A stretch of 64,000 bases of DNA from Thalassotalea loyana (GTDB taxonomy: Bacteria; Pseudomonadota; Gammaproteobacteria; Enterobacterales; Alteromonadaceae), in assembly GCF_030161435.1 (NCBI RefSeq), contig NZ_BSSV01000004.1, forward strand, positions 248,001-312,000. Reading direction: 5' to 3'. Made by a program: the position numbers and the translations under genes. Below the pieces are notes generated by a model, which worked only from the letters and a program-made list of their open reading frames with translations, made no database searches and had not been told where the DNA came from. Below, piece after piece: positions 42,194 through 51,349 of this stretch (position 1 is the stretch's first letter; the number at the start of each line of letters is the position of its first letter).

Positions 42194-44026
42194 TTAAAGT
42201 TGGTAAGTCAGACCAAGGTATAAAGCACGGTCTTGAGTATTGTAGTTAACCGCTGTTTGATACTCTTCATCGAACATATTAAGTAATTTAACTTGTGCTG
42301 ATAACTTTTCGCTCAGCGCATAGCTCGCCGTAGCATTGAATAAATGGTAACTATCTAGCGTCTGTGCGCCTTCTTCTCTTTTTCCGTTAAACTGATAATC
42401 TAAAAATAAGTCAATTCCGGCAACTGAAGTTGTAAACTGGTAACCGATTAATTCTTTGGCTCGTCGTGTCAGTTGTTCACCAGTCGCTTTATCTTCAGTA
42501 TCAATATAGCTCGCATTGAACTGGTGTGCGCCGCCGAATCCTTGATAACTTGCTGCGATTTCAACACCTTGAATGTCGACTTCATGAACATTAACAGGTT
42601 GATAAAAGAAGTTTGCATCAGGTTGCCAATCGATTAGATTCTCAACGGTAGATGTAAATGCACTGGCAGAAAAGTCGACATTTTCAATACGCGTATCAAA
42701 AATCAATTCTGCAGTTTGTGATGTTTCAGGTACTAAGTCAGGATTACCTGACGAATATGGATCTGCTGGCCAATATAAATCATTGAATGTTGGCGCTTTA
42801 AAGCCAGTGCCCAGATTCAAAGTAATTTTTGATTCGGTTGTTGCTTGATAAGCAATACCAGCATTGTAAGTCGTCTCAGAATCGACATTTTCAATATCAT
42901 CGTATCGAATAGCAAACTCGTAGGTCAGTTTATCTTTTTGATACAAGCCTTGTGCAAATAAACCATAAATATCACGCTGCGTAACAGAAAAATCAGTCGT
43001 ACTAGTCAATGATTCATCATAGTAATCTAAGCCAAAGTTCACTTGGAAATGAGGCCATACTTGTGAGTTATTTACAATTGAAAGCTGGTCTCGACGGGTT
43101 TCAAAAAAACCACCTGATGCTTTTTCAACACCATTACCAAATGTTTTAGCATAGTCGCGATTTTGTCCCAATGTCACATTCAACGTATTTTGAACATGAC
43201 CAACTTGCCAATCATATCCACTTTTCACATGCCAAACATGTTGTTTTATTTCAGTTTGGTCAGCGCCCCATGGGTTATCATACTCATTCTCACCTTCTGT
43301 CGCTTGGAATAACCATTCTATATTAAACGCTTGATTTAACGACTGTTGTCCACGATAAACCACAGTGTCATAGTCATAGCCATCGTTATCGTCTTGAACA
43401 TTTTGTAGAACGTCAAAGCCTTCGCTTTCTTCGTGATTAAAACTTAATGAGCTGTGTCCTTCACCATGACTAAACCCGAAGCCAGCTTTAACTTGACGGT
43501 AACTATCAGCACCAAGGCTTGCACCTAAATACCCTTCACCTTGGGTTAACTCTCGAGTGAAGATATTAACAACACCACCTATCGCATCCGATCCCCATAA
43601 CGCAGCACGCGGACCTTTAATAATTTCGATGCGTTCGACCAATTCAGGGGCAATTGTTTGAATGTCAGTTAAGCCTAAGCTTGCAGAGCTTATACGCATA
43701 CCATTAACAAGAAAAAGTGTATGGCTAGCATTAGCGCCTCTTAAATATAGAGAGGCATTTTGCCCTCTGCCGCCTTGGCTTGATATATCTATACCAGCAA
43801 CCGTCGCTAATAATTCACTCATTGATTTTGGCTGAATTTTAGCGATATCAGCTTGGCTAATAACCACTTGATTCGCCAATTGCTCAATCAATTGATTATC
43901 ACTACGGCTAGCCGTTACAGTAATGACTTCATCATCTGCAAGCACAGGCAGACTTATACTAGCGGCTACAGCTAGACAAATAGGGGATAAAGTCGTTAAT
44001 ACATTTTTTTTGTTTTGATGTTTCAT
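42194..44026 (-). CDS. btuB: TonB-dependent vitamin B12 receptor
   Basis: BtuB carries cobalamin across the outer membrane. The 610-residue protein has a signal peptide (ends VLA), a TonB box 'DEVITVTAS', a plug with 'LYLRGANASHTLFLVNGMRI' and 'IEIIKGPRAALWGSDAIGG', and a 22-strand barrel ending 'YLGLTYQL'. AGAGG lies six bases before ATG. A cobalamin riboswitch precedes it directly, so it is repressed when B12 is plentiful. The upstream btuF, btuR, btuC and btuD genes form the rest of the pathway. Confidence 0.92.
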   Translation of the reverse strand: MKHQNKKNVLTTLSPICLAVAASISLPVLADDEVITVTASRSDNQLIEQLANQVVISQADIAKIQPKSMSELLATVAGIDISSQGGRGQNASLYLRGANASHTLFLVNGMRISSASLGLTDIQTIAPELVERIEIIKGPRAALWGSDAIGGVVNIFTRELTQGEGYLGASLGADSYRQVKAGFGFSHGEGHSSLSFNHEESEGFDVLQNVQDDNDGYDYDTVVYRGQQSLNQAFNIEWLFQATEGENEYDNPWGADQTEIKQHVWHVKSGYDWQVGHVQNTLNVTLGQNRDYAKTFGNGVEKASGGFFETRRDQLSIVNNSQVWPHFQVNFGLDYYDESLTSTTDFSVTQRDIYGLFAQGLYQKDKLTYEFAIRYDDIENVDSETTYNAGIAYQATTESKITLNLGTGFKAPTFNDLYWPADPYSSGNPDLVPETSQTAELIFDTRIENVDFSASAFTSTVENLIDWQPDANFFYQPVNVHEVDIQGVEIAASYQGFGGAHQFNASYIDTEDKATGEQLTRRAKELIGYQFTTSVAGIDLFLDYQFNGKREEGAQTLDSYHLFNATASYALSEKLSAQVKLLNMFDEEYQTAVNYNTQDRALYLGLTYQL

Positions 44027-44049
44027 GTTACCTCTTCCTCAGGCACCAC

Positions 44050-44210
44050 CCGTACCTTGAAATACATTTTCGTTTTAAGTAATAAACATGCAGGCATTCG
44101 GACTTATGCAAAGCAATTACCGCTGCGGGGGCAGTGTTGAAATTCCATCAACTTCCCCTACATGCTTGGGATTCCCAAGTTTCCTTGAGCGCTAGTTTCT
44201 GGCATTTAGC
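44050..44210 (-). promoter_or_regulatory. cobalamin riboswitch of btuB
   Basis: Read on the minus strand, the 160 bases hold the cobalamin aptamer core in order: 'GGAAACTTGGGAATCCC', 'GGGGAAGTTGATGGAATTTC', 'AACACTGCCCCCGCAGCGGT' and the B12 box 'AAGTCCGAATGCCTGC'. The gap to the btuB start includes 'GGTGCCTGAGGAAGAGG', where the ribosome binding site could be sequestered. It begins right after the btuF stop. Confidence 0.88.
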
Positions 44211-45035
44211 CTATCGGTATTGATCTATATCGGCGCATAATTTTGCTGCACCTTGCAATACTCTTTTTGTAAAGCGATGCAGTAAATCAGCATCGGCTTG
44301 AACAAATTGGTTCTTTTTAACAGCAGGTATTTGATCCCAATCCCGCCATTTTTCATTTGATATTTTGTTATGACTTTTATCTACGGGGATGACAATTACA
44401 GCAGGTTGCTTCGCAATAACATGCTCAGGACTAATTTGCGGGTAATCCGCCGCTTGTTCCGCAAAAACATTCTTTGCGCCGCATAATTCCAATAACCGGT
44501 GCGTCCATGTTTCACTATTTATCGTCATCAGTGGCTCTGGCCACATTTGGTAGAATGTGCGAACAGGTTGTTTATTTCGATACAGTGCTTCCAACTGCTC
44601 AGCAGACTTATCAATTTCTCCGCCGATTAACTGACCTTGCTCTGCACGACCTAATAATGCGCCTATACGTCGATAGTCTTGCGCTACACCGTAAATATTC
44701 TGTGGACTACTATCGATAACGGTTAGACCAAGCTTTTCAAGAGCCGCTATATCACTAGCTTTATTTCCACCGCGCCAAGCGACGACATAATCCGGCTTTA
44801 GCGCTATGATTTTCTCGATGGATAGACCATAAGCCCCACCTACTCGAGGTAACAGTTTCGCTTGCTCAGGATAATCGGCATAATCAACCGTCCCCACAAT
44901 AGTGTTTCCTAGCCCCAAATCGAACAGCATTTCAACGGTATGTGGCGACAATGCAACAAGCTTTAGATCGCTTTTTGCTGACGCAGGTTGCAGCAATGTC
45001 GCGATTAGCACAAAAAGAAGTATGTAGACTTTCAT
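44211..45035 (-). CDS. btuF: periplasmic cobalamin-binding protein
   Basis: The 274-residue protein has a signal peptide (ends ASA) and the helical-backbone binding-protein fold, with 'LKLVALSPHTVEMLFDLGLG' at the start of the mature protein and 'KIIALKPDYVVAWRGGN'. It hands B12 to BtuCD. It overlaps btuR by one base. No lipobox cysteine is present, so it is soluble. Confidence 0.85.
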   Translation of the reverse strand: MKVYILLFVLIATLLQPASAKSDLKLVALSPHTVEMLFDLGLGNTIVGTVDYADYPEQAKLLPRVGGAYGLSIEKIIALKPDYVVAWRGGNKASDIAALEKLGLTVIDSSPQNIYGVAQDYRRIGALLGRAEQGQLIGGEIDKSAEQLEALYRNKQPVRTFYQMWPEPLMTINSETWTHRLLELCGAKNVFAEQAADYPQISPEHVIAKQPAVIVIPVDKSHNKISNEKWRDWDQIPAVKKNQFVQADADLLHRFTKRVLQGAAKLCADIDQYR

Positions 45036-45634
45036 CAGTAGTCAAAACCCAACTGTGCTTTAACACCAGCATCAAAAGCGTGTTTAACATTTCTGACTTC
45101 GCTAACCGTATCAGCAATCTCAGTTAATCGTCGATGCGCTCCTCTTCCTGTTACCACAACATGTTGCATCGCGGGGCGATTCTCAAGCGTACTGATGACC
45201 TCATCTATATCAAGGTAGTCATAACTTAGCATGTAGGTCAATTCGTCTAACAAGACCAGATCGATTTCAGGGTTTTGCAACATCAACTTCGCCTGTTGCC
45301 ATGTTTGTTGAGCGGCGATGGTGTCGGCTTCCTTATTTTGTGTTTCCCATGTAAAGCCTGTTTCCATCACTGCGAAAGGCACGCCAATATTGCTCAGTAA
45401 GTTTTTTTCTCCATTGTCCCACTGACCTTTAATAAACTGCACAACGCCGGCTTGCATGCCATGGCCAAGACATCTAATCACCATACCAAAACCAGACGTC
45501 GTTTTTCCTTTACCGTTACCCGTAATTACTTGAAGAACACCCTTTTCGTCTTGTGCGCTAGCAATACGTTCATCAACTTTTTCTTTGAGTTTTTGTTGCC
45601 TTTTTTGATGATTATTTTGTGTCTTTTCTGTCAT
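45035..45634 (-). CDS. btuR: cob(I)yrinic acid a,c-diamide adenosyltransferase
   Basis: BtuR/CobO attaches the adenosyl group to cobalamin. The 199-residue protein has the P-loop 'VITGNGKGKTTSGFGM' near residue 37, 'VVQFIKGQWDNGE' and 'DLVLLDELTYMLSYDYL'. In this operon it converts imported cobalamin into coenzyme form. It lies 18 bases after btuC. Confidence 0.92.
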   Translation of the reverse strand: MTEKTQNNHQKRQQKLKEKVDERIASAQDEKGVLQVITGNGKGKTTSGFGMVIRCLGHGMQAGVVQFIKGQWDNGEKNLLSNIGVPFAVMETGFTWETQNKEADTIAAQQTWQQAKLMLQNPEIDLVLLDELTYMLSYDYLDIDEVISTLENRPAMQHVVVTGRGAHRRLTEIADTVSEVRNVKHAFDAGVKAQLGFDY

Positions 45635-45652
45635 AACAAAACCTAATAAAAA

Positions 45653-46696
45653 CTATTTTAAAAATGCACTATGATGGCGATTATTTCGCAACAAAAGGAT
45701 TAAAAAGAAAATACTGCCAATTGCCGCTGTTATGATACCTATAGGAAGTTCTTGATTCTCAATGACAACACGAGACAAAGTATCGACCCATATCATAAAA
45801 ATTCCACCGACAATACTAACAACCAGTGGATGTGAGAATGTGCCTTGAGAATGAAAGTACCTGACGATGTGTGGAATTATTAACCCGACAAACCCTATCC
45901 CACCACAGTTTGCTACCAGCACTGCCGTCATCAATGCACTTACAGCTAACATCTTTGTTCGCACTTTCTTAGGCTCAACACCCAGGGTTACCGCTGTTTC
46001 GTCCCCTAATATCATGGTATTTAGTTGGCGATAATATCCTTGAACGATTACAAAACTAACAATCAACACGCTAAAGCATAACGCAGCACTTTCAATACTA
46101 GTGCGCGCGAAACTACCTAGTGTCCAAAACAAAATAGCGCTAATGGCTTGAGGATCACTAAAGTAGAGCAAGAAAGACGTTAATGCGCTAAATAAAAATG
46201 ATAATGCAACACCGGCTAATACTAAGGTGTGCATGTTGGATTGGAAACGCGTAATAAAAACAAGTAACGCAATAACGCCTAGACTCCCAACAAATGCGGC
46301 AGTTGACATAACACTGACGTCGAGTAAATCGATTTGGCTATAGAGGTCGATATTGAACAACACCATCGCTAGGACAACCGCAAATGATGCGCCTGACGAT
46401 ACACCAAATAAATAAGGATCGGCTAACGGGTTTCTTGTCACCGTCTGCAACACCATACCTGATAAAGCCAAACCTGCACCGGCAACAAATGCCATCAGAG
46501 TGCGTGGAAGCCGCAGCTGCCAGATAATTTGCTGTTCAATCCCCGTGAACTCGCCCAAGGCAACACCGTTTAACAGGCTTGTGAAAACCTCGGTAACTGG
46601 AATAGCGATAGCACCTACGGCGAGCCCAGCAAATAGCGAAAAGATGAGTAACGCGACTAAAACACTGACCATGAAATGAGATCGAGTATTCAACAT
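45653..46696 (-). CDS. btuC: cobalamin ABC transporter permease
   Basis: This 347-residue FecCD/BtuC family permease has ten membrane helices, with 'RLPRTLMAFVAGAGLALSG' (in part), 'NPLADPYLFGVSSGASFAVV' and the coupling region 'GVEPKKVRTKML'. It pairs with BtuD, whose gene ends one base upstream of its start. Confidence 0.9.
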   Translation of the reverse strand: MLNTRSHFMVSVLVALLIFSLFAGLAVGAIAIPVTEVFTSLLNGVALGEFTGIEQQIIWQLRLPRTLMAFVAGAGLALSGMVLQTVTRNPLADPYLFGVSSGASFAVVLAMVLFNIDLYSQIDLLDVSVMSTAAFVGSLGVIALLVFITRFQSNMHTLVLAGVALSFLFSALTSFLLYFSDPQAISAILFWTLGSFARTSIESAALCFSVLIVSFVIVQGYYRQLNTMILGDETAVTLGVEPKKVRTKMLAVSALMTAVLVANCGGIGFVGLIIPHIVRYFHSQGTFSHPLVVSIVGGIFMIWVDTLSRVVIENQELPIGIITAAIGSIFFLILLLRNNRHHSAFLK

Positions 46697-47503
46697 TTAA
46701 CTCGCTCCGTAATCATAGAATACTTGAGGTATATCAGCATGGTTGCGCGTAGTCACCTCCACCTTTGTGTCGAAGAACGCTTCGATATTCTCCTGAGTAA
46801 CCACCTCGTTAGGCGTACCAATAGCCACTAAGTTACCACGATGTAACATCAGCAATTTATCAGACATAGCCGCTGCTAAATTCAAATCATGAAATGAAGC
46901 AATAACGGCAATGTTTAATGATTTGGCTAACCTCATAATTTCTATTTGATATTTGATGTCTAAATGACTAGTCGGCTCATCCATAATCAGTAATTTGGGT
47001 TGTTGAACAATAGCCTTAGCGATTAAAACACGTTGCTTCTCCCCACCTGATAATTGCTCAAACCCTTGCTCACATTTTTTTTGCAGACCCACCTGCGTTA
47101 TCGCTCGTTTAACTTTTTCTTTTTGCTGACTCGACAGTAACGAAAATGCTGACAAATAAGGAGTGAGACCTAAAGCGACCACATCAAAAACCCGCAAATT
47201 AAAGTTGTTAGGTGGTTCTTGCACAACAACAGCCACTTCTTGGGCAAACAACTTACTTGGAATATCCTGTATTTGTTTGTGTTCGAACGTAACAAAGCCA
47301 CTTTGAGGCGTTAAATAGCGATACAAACAACGTAGTAAAGTAGATTTTCCTGCACCGTTTGCGCCAACAAGGCCAACAAACTGGCCCGGCTCAATATCAA
47401 ATGTGATACGGCTAAGAATGCTATTGTTGTAGTAAGAAAAAGAGACGTCATGGCAGACAAGCAAAGCTGTGCTTGAGACATTAGAAGCTGAAGATTGTGC
47501 CAT
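46697..47503 (-). CDS. btuD: cobalamin ABC transporter ATPase
   Basis: The 268-residue ATPase has Walker A 'GANGAGKSTLL', signature 'LSGGEKQRVLIAKA' and Walker B 'LLIMDEPTSHLD' of FecE/BtuD-type importers. It is first in the operon btuD-btuC-btuR-btuF-btuB and follows a cobalamin riboswitch. The whole set is minus strand. Confidence 0.9.
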   Translation of the reverse strand: MAQSSASNVSSTALLVCHDVSFSYYNNSILSRITFDIEPGQFVGLVGANGAGKSTLLRCLYRYLTPQSGFVTFEHKQIQDIPSKLFAQEVAVVVQEPPNNFNLRVFDVVALGLTPYLSAFSLLSSQQKEKVKRAITQVGLQKKCEQGFEQLSGGEKQRVLIAKAIVQQPKLLIMDEPTSHLDIKYQIEIMRLAKSLNIAVIASFHDLNLAAAMSDKLLMLHRGNLVAIGTPNEVVTQENIEAFFDTKVEVTTRNHADIPQVFYDYGAS

Positions 47504-47594
47504 GTTATATTGCCTATTTTTAAGCGGGCATAAGACATTCCACAGCGTCTGTGTATGTCAGTATAGAGTATTCCCGCTCAATCTGTTTTCATTG

Positions 47595-47760
47595 ATATAG
47601 TCGCTTTCTGGTATCCTGACTTACAGCCTCTAGATATAACCCTTCCAAGTTTCCTCGTGGTCGTTATATCGCTCTGTTCACAGTTGCGGGTACAGTTGCG
47701 AATTTTCATCGCATTCCCAGGTTGCTTTTCAGCAAAGCTACATTGTTTTTTTACTTGGCT
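47595..47760 (-). promoter_or_regulatory. cobalamin riboswitch of the btuDCRF operon
   Basis: On the minus strand: 'CCTGGGAATGCGATGAAAA', 'CGCAACTGTACCCGCAACTG', 'GAGGAAACTTGGAAGG' and the B12 box 'GTAAGTCAGGATACCAG' near the 3' end (47603-47625). About 100 bases separate it from btuD. It gives the operon its own B12 control besides that of btuB. Confidence 0.87.
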
Positions 47761-47847
47761 ATATTATCTACCGCTCGAAAAATAAAACAAGCTACTACCT
47801 GATACTCACTAAGAGTTTTTTTATCTAGGTAATAGCTTTATGCCGAC

Positions 47848-48735
47848 TTAACTGGCTTCTTTGATCAAGTGAATATCACGCTGTGGGAAAGGTATCGTGA
47901 TATTTTGCTCGGCCAACGCTAAGTAGATTGCTTTATTCGCTTTATATTTGAAAGCAAATAGCTCTGTCGTAGGCACCCAAACTCGCACTTCAATATTGAT
48001 TGCACTATCGGCGAACTCACTAATACCAACTTGGCACTTATTCTTGTCTTCAAGACCTTCGATTGAAATCACGGTATCGTTGACTAACTTAGTGACAGCA
48101 ACGGGATCATCACTATATGAAATCCCAACACTAAGCTCCAATAAGGAATTACCTTTAGAATTATGAAGGACTTCGCCAACAATATGTTTATTAGGTATCG
48201 TAATCTCAACATCATCTTCATCAATTAAAATGGTATAGGCCAATAAAACCTCTTTAACAATACCTTTGACGCCTTGAACTTCAATCGTATCACCAACCAC
48301 AAATGGACGAATAAGTATAATGTTAAAGCCTGCGGCATAGTTAGAAAGCAGCCCTTGAAATGCCAAACTTGCACCTAATGAAATTGCACCTATTGCCGCA
48401 ACAAAAGGTGTAACACTGATGCCTAACTTACTTAGTGCAACAATTAACACTAAGGCGACAATGACCATTTTCGAGGTGTTGGCTAAAAACTTACTCAAGG
48501 TAACATCGAGCTTTTGCTTCTCACATAAGCGCAATACAACTTTCGCTATTTTGCCAGCAATGTAGTAGCCCAAAATAAAAATAATAAAGGCACCGACAAG
48601 CTGAAAACTATAATTTGCAAAAAACTCAACGATTAACTGGTAGAAATAAGTAACTTGATTAAGTTCATCCTTGAGTAACTCTGATGGCGCTAAACTGCTT
48701 GCGGTAGCTGATTCACTAGCATTTGATTGAAGCAT
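47848..48735 (-). CDS. MscS family mechanosensitive channel
   Basis: The protein has three membrane segments and the MscS beta domain. The pore helix reads 'VAAIGAISLGASLAFQGLLSN' (in part), then 'IRPFVVGDTIEVQGVKGIV' and 'ITIPNKHIVGEVLHN'. Small-conductance channels release solutes after osmotic downshock. I choose ATG 48735 (MLQSNASES), preceded by GGAA; starts 12 or 42 bases further upstream lack a ribosome binding site. It is alone. Confidence 0.87.
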   Translation of the reverse strand: MLQSNASESATASSLAPSELLKDELNQVTYFYQLIVEFFANYSFQLVGAFIIFILGYYIAGKIAKVVLRLCEKQKLDVTLSKFLANTSKMVIVALVLIVALSKLGISVTPFVAAIGAISLGASLAFQGLLSNYAAGFNIILIRPFVVGDTIEVQGVKGIVKEVLLAYTILIDEDDVEITIPNKHIVGEVLHNSKGNSLLELSVGISYSDDPVAVTKLVNDTVISIEGLEDKNKCQVGISEFADSAINIEVRVWVPTTELFAFKYKANKAIYLALAEQNITIPFPQRDIHLIKEAS

Positions 48736-48898
48736 ATGAAATTCCATTGTTTTTTGAATTATAAAACCAATTATCACCGTTTCAGTTACATTTTTCTACA
48801 TAGATCCGCGTGGATAATTACATTAAAAACCACGATAGTAGAAAGATAGAAAACAGGTAAAGATTCTGTAAATTAATTGAAGAATGCGGAGAGCCAAT

Positions 48899-49309
48899 AT
48901 GAAACGATTTATCATTACCCTAACAGCAATTTTATTATCGACATCAGCTATTGCAGCTTCAACCGTTCAAGAAGGTGTTATTGAGCAATCAGATGCTATT
49001 AGTACTAAAGCAGGTAAAGATGGCAAACCGCTTTTAGGTGCTGCGATTGGTGTAGGAATTGGTTCGGCTTTTGGTGACGGTAGTGGTAATGATGCTGCAA
49101 AAGTGGTTGGTGGTTTAATGGGTGCTAGACGAGCGGCTTCAAAAAAACAACAAACCGTTTATGGTTGGCGTTATATCATCAAGATTAATGACCGTTTACA
49201 AGCTATCGATGTTTGGTGTGATAAACCACAAGCACAGTGTCCGGGCTATGCACAGGGCGAAGAAGTTTACATCATTAACGGCAATGAGTTAGCGGCTAAA
49301 ACCAAGTAA
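48899..49309 (+). CDS. glycine-zipper envelope protein
   Basis: The 136-residue product starts at ATG 48899 (MKRFIITLTAILLSTSAIA, signal peptide) with GGAGA upstream. After the signal a glycine-zipper stretch, 'LLGAAIGVGIGSAFGDGSG', is followed by 'VVGGLMGARRAASK', then a small domain with two cysteines. Such proteins (SlyB/glycine-zipper 2TM family) insert in the envelope. It lacks a lipobox. Confidence 0.65.
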   Translation: MKRFIITLTAILLSTSAIAASTVQEGVIEQSDAISTKAGKDGKPLLGAAIGVGIGSAFGDGSGNDAAKVVGGLMGARRAASKKQQTVYGWRYIIKINDRLQAIDVWCDKPQAQCPGYAQGEEVYIINGNELAAKTK

Positions 49310-49323
49310 AACTTATGAACTAC

Positions 49324-49356
49324 AATAAAAAAGCGACATAAAGTCGCTTTTTTTAT
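49324..49356. terminator. bidirectional rho-independent terminator
   Basis: AAAAAAGCGAC-ATAAA-GTCGCTTTTTTT between the convergent glycine-zipper and FlgO-like genes. The T-run overlaps the FlgO-like stop codon. Confidence 0.85.
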
Positions 49357-50018
49357 TGCTCAATTTTAACCCATCGACTTTCATCATATTGGTCTGTCGG
49401 TAAGATAGTAATGCCGTCTTTAACAATTTTGTGTTGCTTATCGACTTCTTGGCCCATCGCCCAACGAGGAATAAAAGTTTGTGCAGAAGCCACAACAACG
49501 TGTGAGAGCATACCTATCATTCGAGCATTTACAATGTAGCCATCTGCTTGTTCAACCATAGTACCTGTCACGACATAGTCGATTATTTGACGTTGAGAGA
49601 GCTCTTCATAGTTACGACTAAAAACAAAATCGCCTTCAGGTGTTACGCGAAAAAAGCCTGTTGACTTGTAATCAACAACAATTAAGCCATTCTTTTGCAT
49701 GTGATGCATAAAGCTTTCAGCCAACTGATTACCCAACCAATTTGTTGATTCTAAGTCTGATAAATTCACAAATGACGCAACCGCAACCGGTGTATTAGGA
49801 CTAACAAAGCTACTTTTTTCAAGCATTTGCGTTGTAAGGCCCGCTACCACATTATTCAATTGATGACTCGGCAATTCATCTTCATCAATTGAACGTTCTT
49901 CCTCTTCATTCACCATGCGGTCTTGATCGTTAAAGTAGCCGTACTCATCGTCACCATCACTCCATGACGAACACGCAGCTAATACAAATAAACTTATAGC
50001 CAAGACAATAAATTTCAT
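49353..50018 (-). CDS. FlgO family outer membrane lipoprotein
   Basis: The 221-residue protein has a lipobox (FVLAACSS, lipidated Cys16). Its FlgO domain includes 'VAVASFVNLSDLESTNWLGN', 'SFMHHMQKNGLIVVDYK' and 'DYVVTGTMVEQADGYIVNARM'. FlgO proteins support flagellar or outer-membrane functions in Vibrio. It is not next to flagellar genes, so the flagellar role is uncertain. Confidence 0.78.
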   Translation of the reverse strand: MKFIVLAISLFVLAACSSWSDGDDEYGYFNDQDRMVNEEEERSIDEDELPSHQLNNVVAGLTTQMLEKSSFVSPNTPVAVASFVNLSDLESTNWLGNQLAESFMHHMQKNGLIVVDYKSTGFFRVTPEGDFVFSRNYEELSQRQIIDYVVTGTMVEQADGYIVNARMIGMLSHVVVASAQTFIPRWAMGQEVDKQHKIVKDGITILPTDQYDESRWVKIEQ

Positions 50019-50103
50019 TTCAATACCTTCTCACTATCTTTCTTGTTGTAGCAATGCATTTTTCACGCCATAAATGTTAATGATATTTTGACACCACCTA
50101 GAA

Positions 50104-50137
50104 ACAAAAAAGGAGCATTAAAGCTCCTTTTTTATTA
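50104..50137. terminator. rho-independent terminator
   Basis: AAAAAAGGAGC-ATTAAA-GCTCCTTTTTT lies ten bases after the ABC permease stop (minus strand). Confidence 0.85.
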
Positions 50138-50146
50138 TTACAACTA

Positions 50147-51349
50147 TTACGATGGGTCTTTAATAAACCATTTACACATATCAATAATCTTGGGCTCTTT
50201 ACCGTACATCGTCATACACATTTTAAATAATCGCGCAGCCGCTGTTCTAATATAAAAACACGTAAGAACAGTCAAACCAAGTGCAACTAATGGCTGCCAT
50301 ACAGGCACATCAATAAGTGACATTTTTACCGGCATAGCGGCAAATGCTGTAAGAGGAAACATACTTAAAAATGACAATGCCCAACCTGAAGGGCTATCTA
50401 GGGTAACCATCGTCAAAATGAGTGGCAACAATGGCAGTAACATCATTGCAGATTTACCGCTATGATTAGGATCATCTATTGCTGCGGCAATGGCGGCCAT
50501 AATACAAGTACAGAAATACACACCCGTTACCGCAAAAACAACAAGCCAAGGCAATAAACTCCAATCAATAAATGAAAAATCTATGCTCTCACCTTCAAGT
50601 ACCACAGCAGTGAATGCCATAATTAATAGGAAAGTGATCACTATGCTGATCATCGCTTTAATCGCATGAAGCATTTGCCCGAGAATTTTGCCATCAATCC
50701 AAGTTTGTGGACTAATGCATGAGTAAAGTTGCTCAGTGACACGTTGTTGCTTTTCACCCGTCACACTAACGAATAGCTGCCCAAACGAAGTAAACACACC
50801 AACAGCTATCATAATTAACATCCCAAGCGCGACCGTTTCACTTGAATCTTCTTGAGATTTCACGCTCTCGTCCAAGTATTCTATATCCATGCTAGCACCC
50901 TGACGAATAGCTTTTAATTGCGCATCAGACAATCCTAACGTTTGGCTATATTGATCTTTATAATAAGTACGTAGAGAGTTGCGTAAATCATTGAGCCAAC
51001 TTTGTTTGTCGCGACCAAAAATTTGCAAACTAGGCATTACGCCGTCACCTTTCTGCTCTATAACAACAGCATCCCACTCTTCATTTGTCAGCGCTTTTTT
51101 AAGCACTTCAATATCATCTGTTACCGAAGTGAACGTAAACTTATCACTTTCAAGTTCAAACGTGGTTAAAGGTTTAATCGCCACACGATATTCATCAGTA
51201 TAGTCGTGCTTAATGGTTTGCCATAAGAATACGATCACACCAAAACCAAGCATAATAAGCTTAGAAATAATCTCCTGCTTCCACTTAAAAAAGTGCATGA
51301 ACTCCCAACTTGCAACAAGCCAAGTTTGCTTTAACGTATTCTTAGGCAT
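50147..51349 (-). CDS. ABC-2 type exporter permease (NatB-like)
   Basis: The 400-residue protein has one N-terminal membrane helix, a periplasmic domain of about 130 residues ('YTDEYRVAIKPL' onwards) and five to six C-terminal helices, the ABC-2 layout of NatB/YhaP. Its start overlaps the ATPase gene by eight bases. In relatives the pair exports sodium or drugs; the substrate here is unknown. Confidence 0.8.
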   Translation of the reverse strand: MPKNTLKQTWLVASWEFMHFFKWKQEIISKLIMLGFGVIVFLWQTIKHDYTDEYRVAIKPLTTFELESDKFTFTSVTDDIEVLKKALTNEEWDAVVIEQKGDGVMPSLQIFGRDKQSWLNDLRNSLRTYYKDQYSQTLGLSDAQLKAIRQGASMDIEYLDESVKSQEDSSETVALGMLIMIAVGVFTSFGQLFVSVTGEKQQRVTEQLYSCISPQTWIDGKILGQMLHAIKAMISIVITFLLIMAFTAVVLEGESIDFSFIDWSLLPWLVVFAVTGVYFCTCIMAAIAAAIDDPNHSGKSAMMLLPLLPLILTMVTLDSPSGWALSFLSMFPLTAFAAMPVKMSLIDVPVWQPLVALGLTVLTCFYIRTAAARLFKMCMTMYGKEPKIIDMCKWFIKDPS

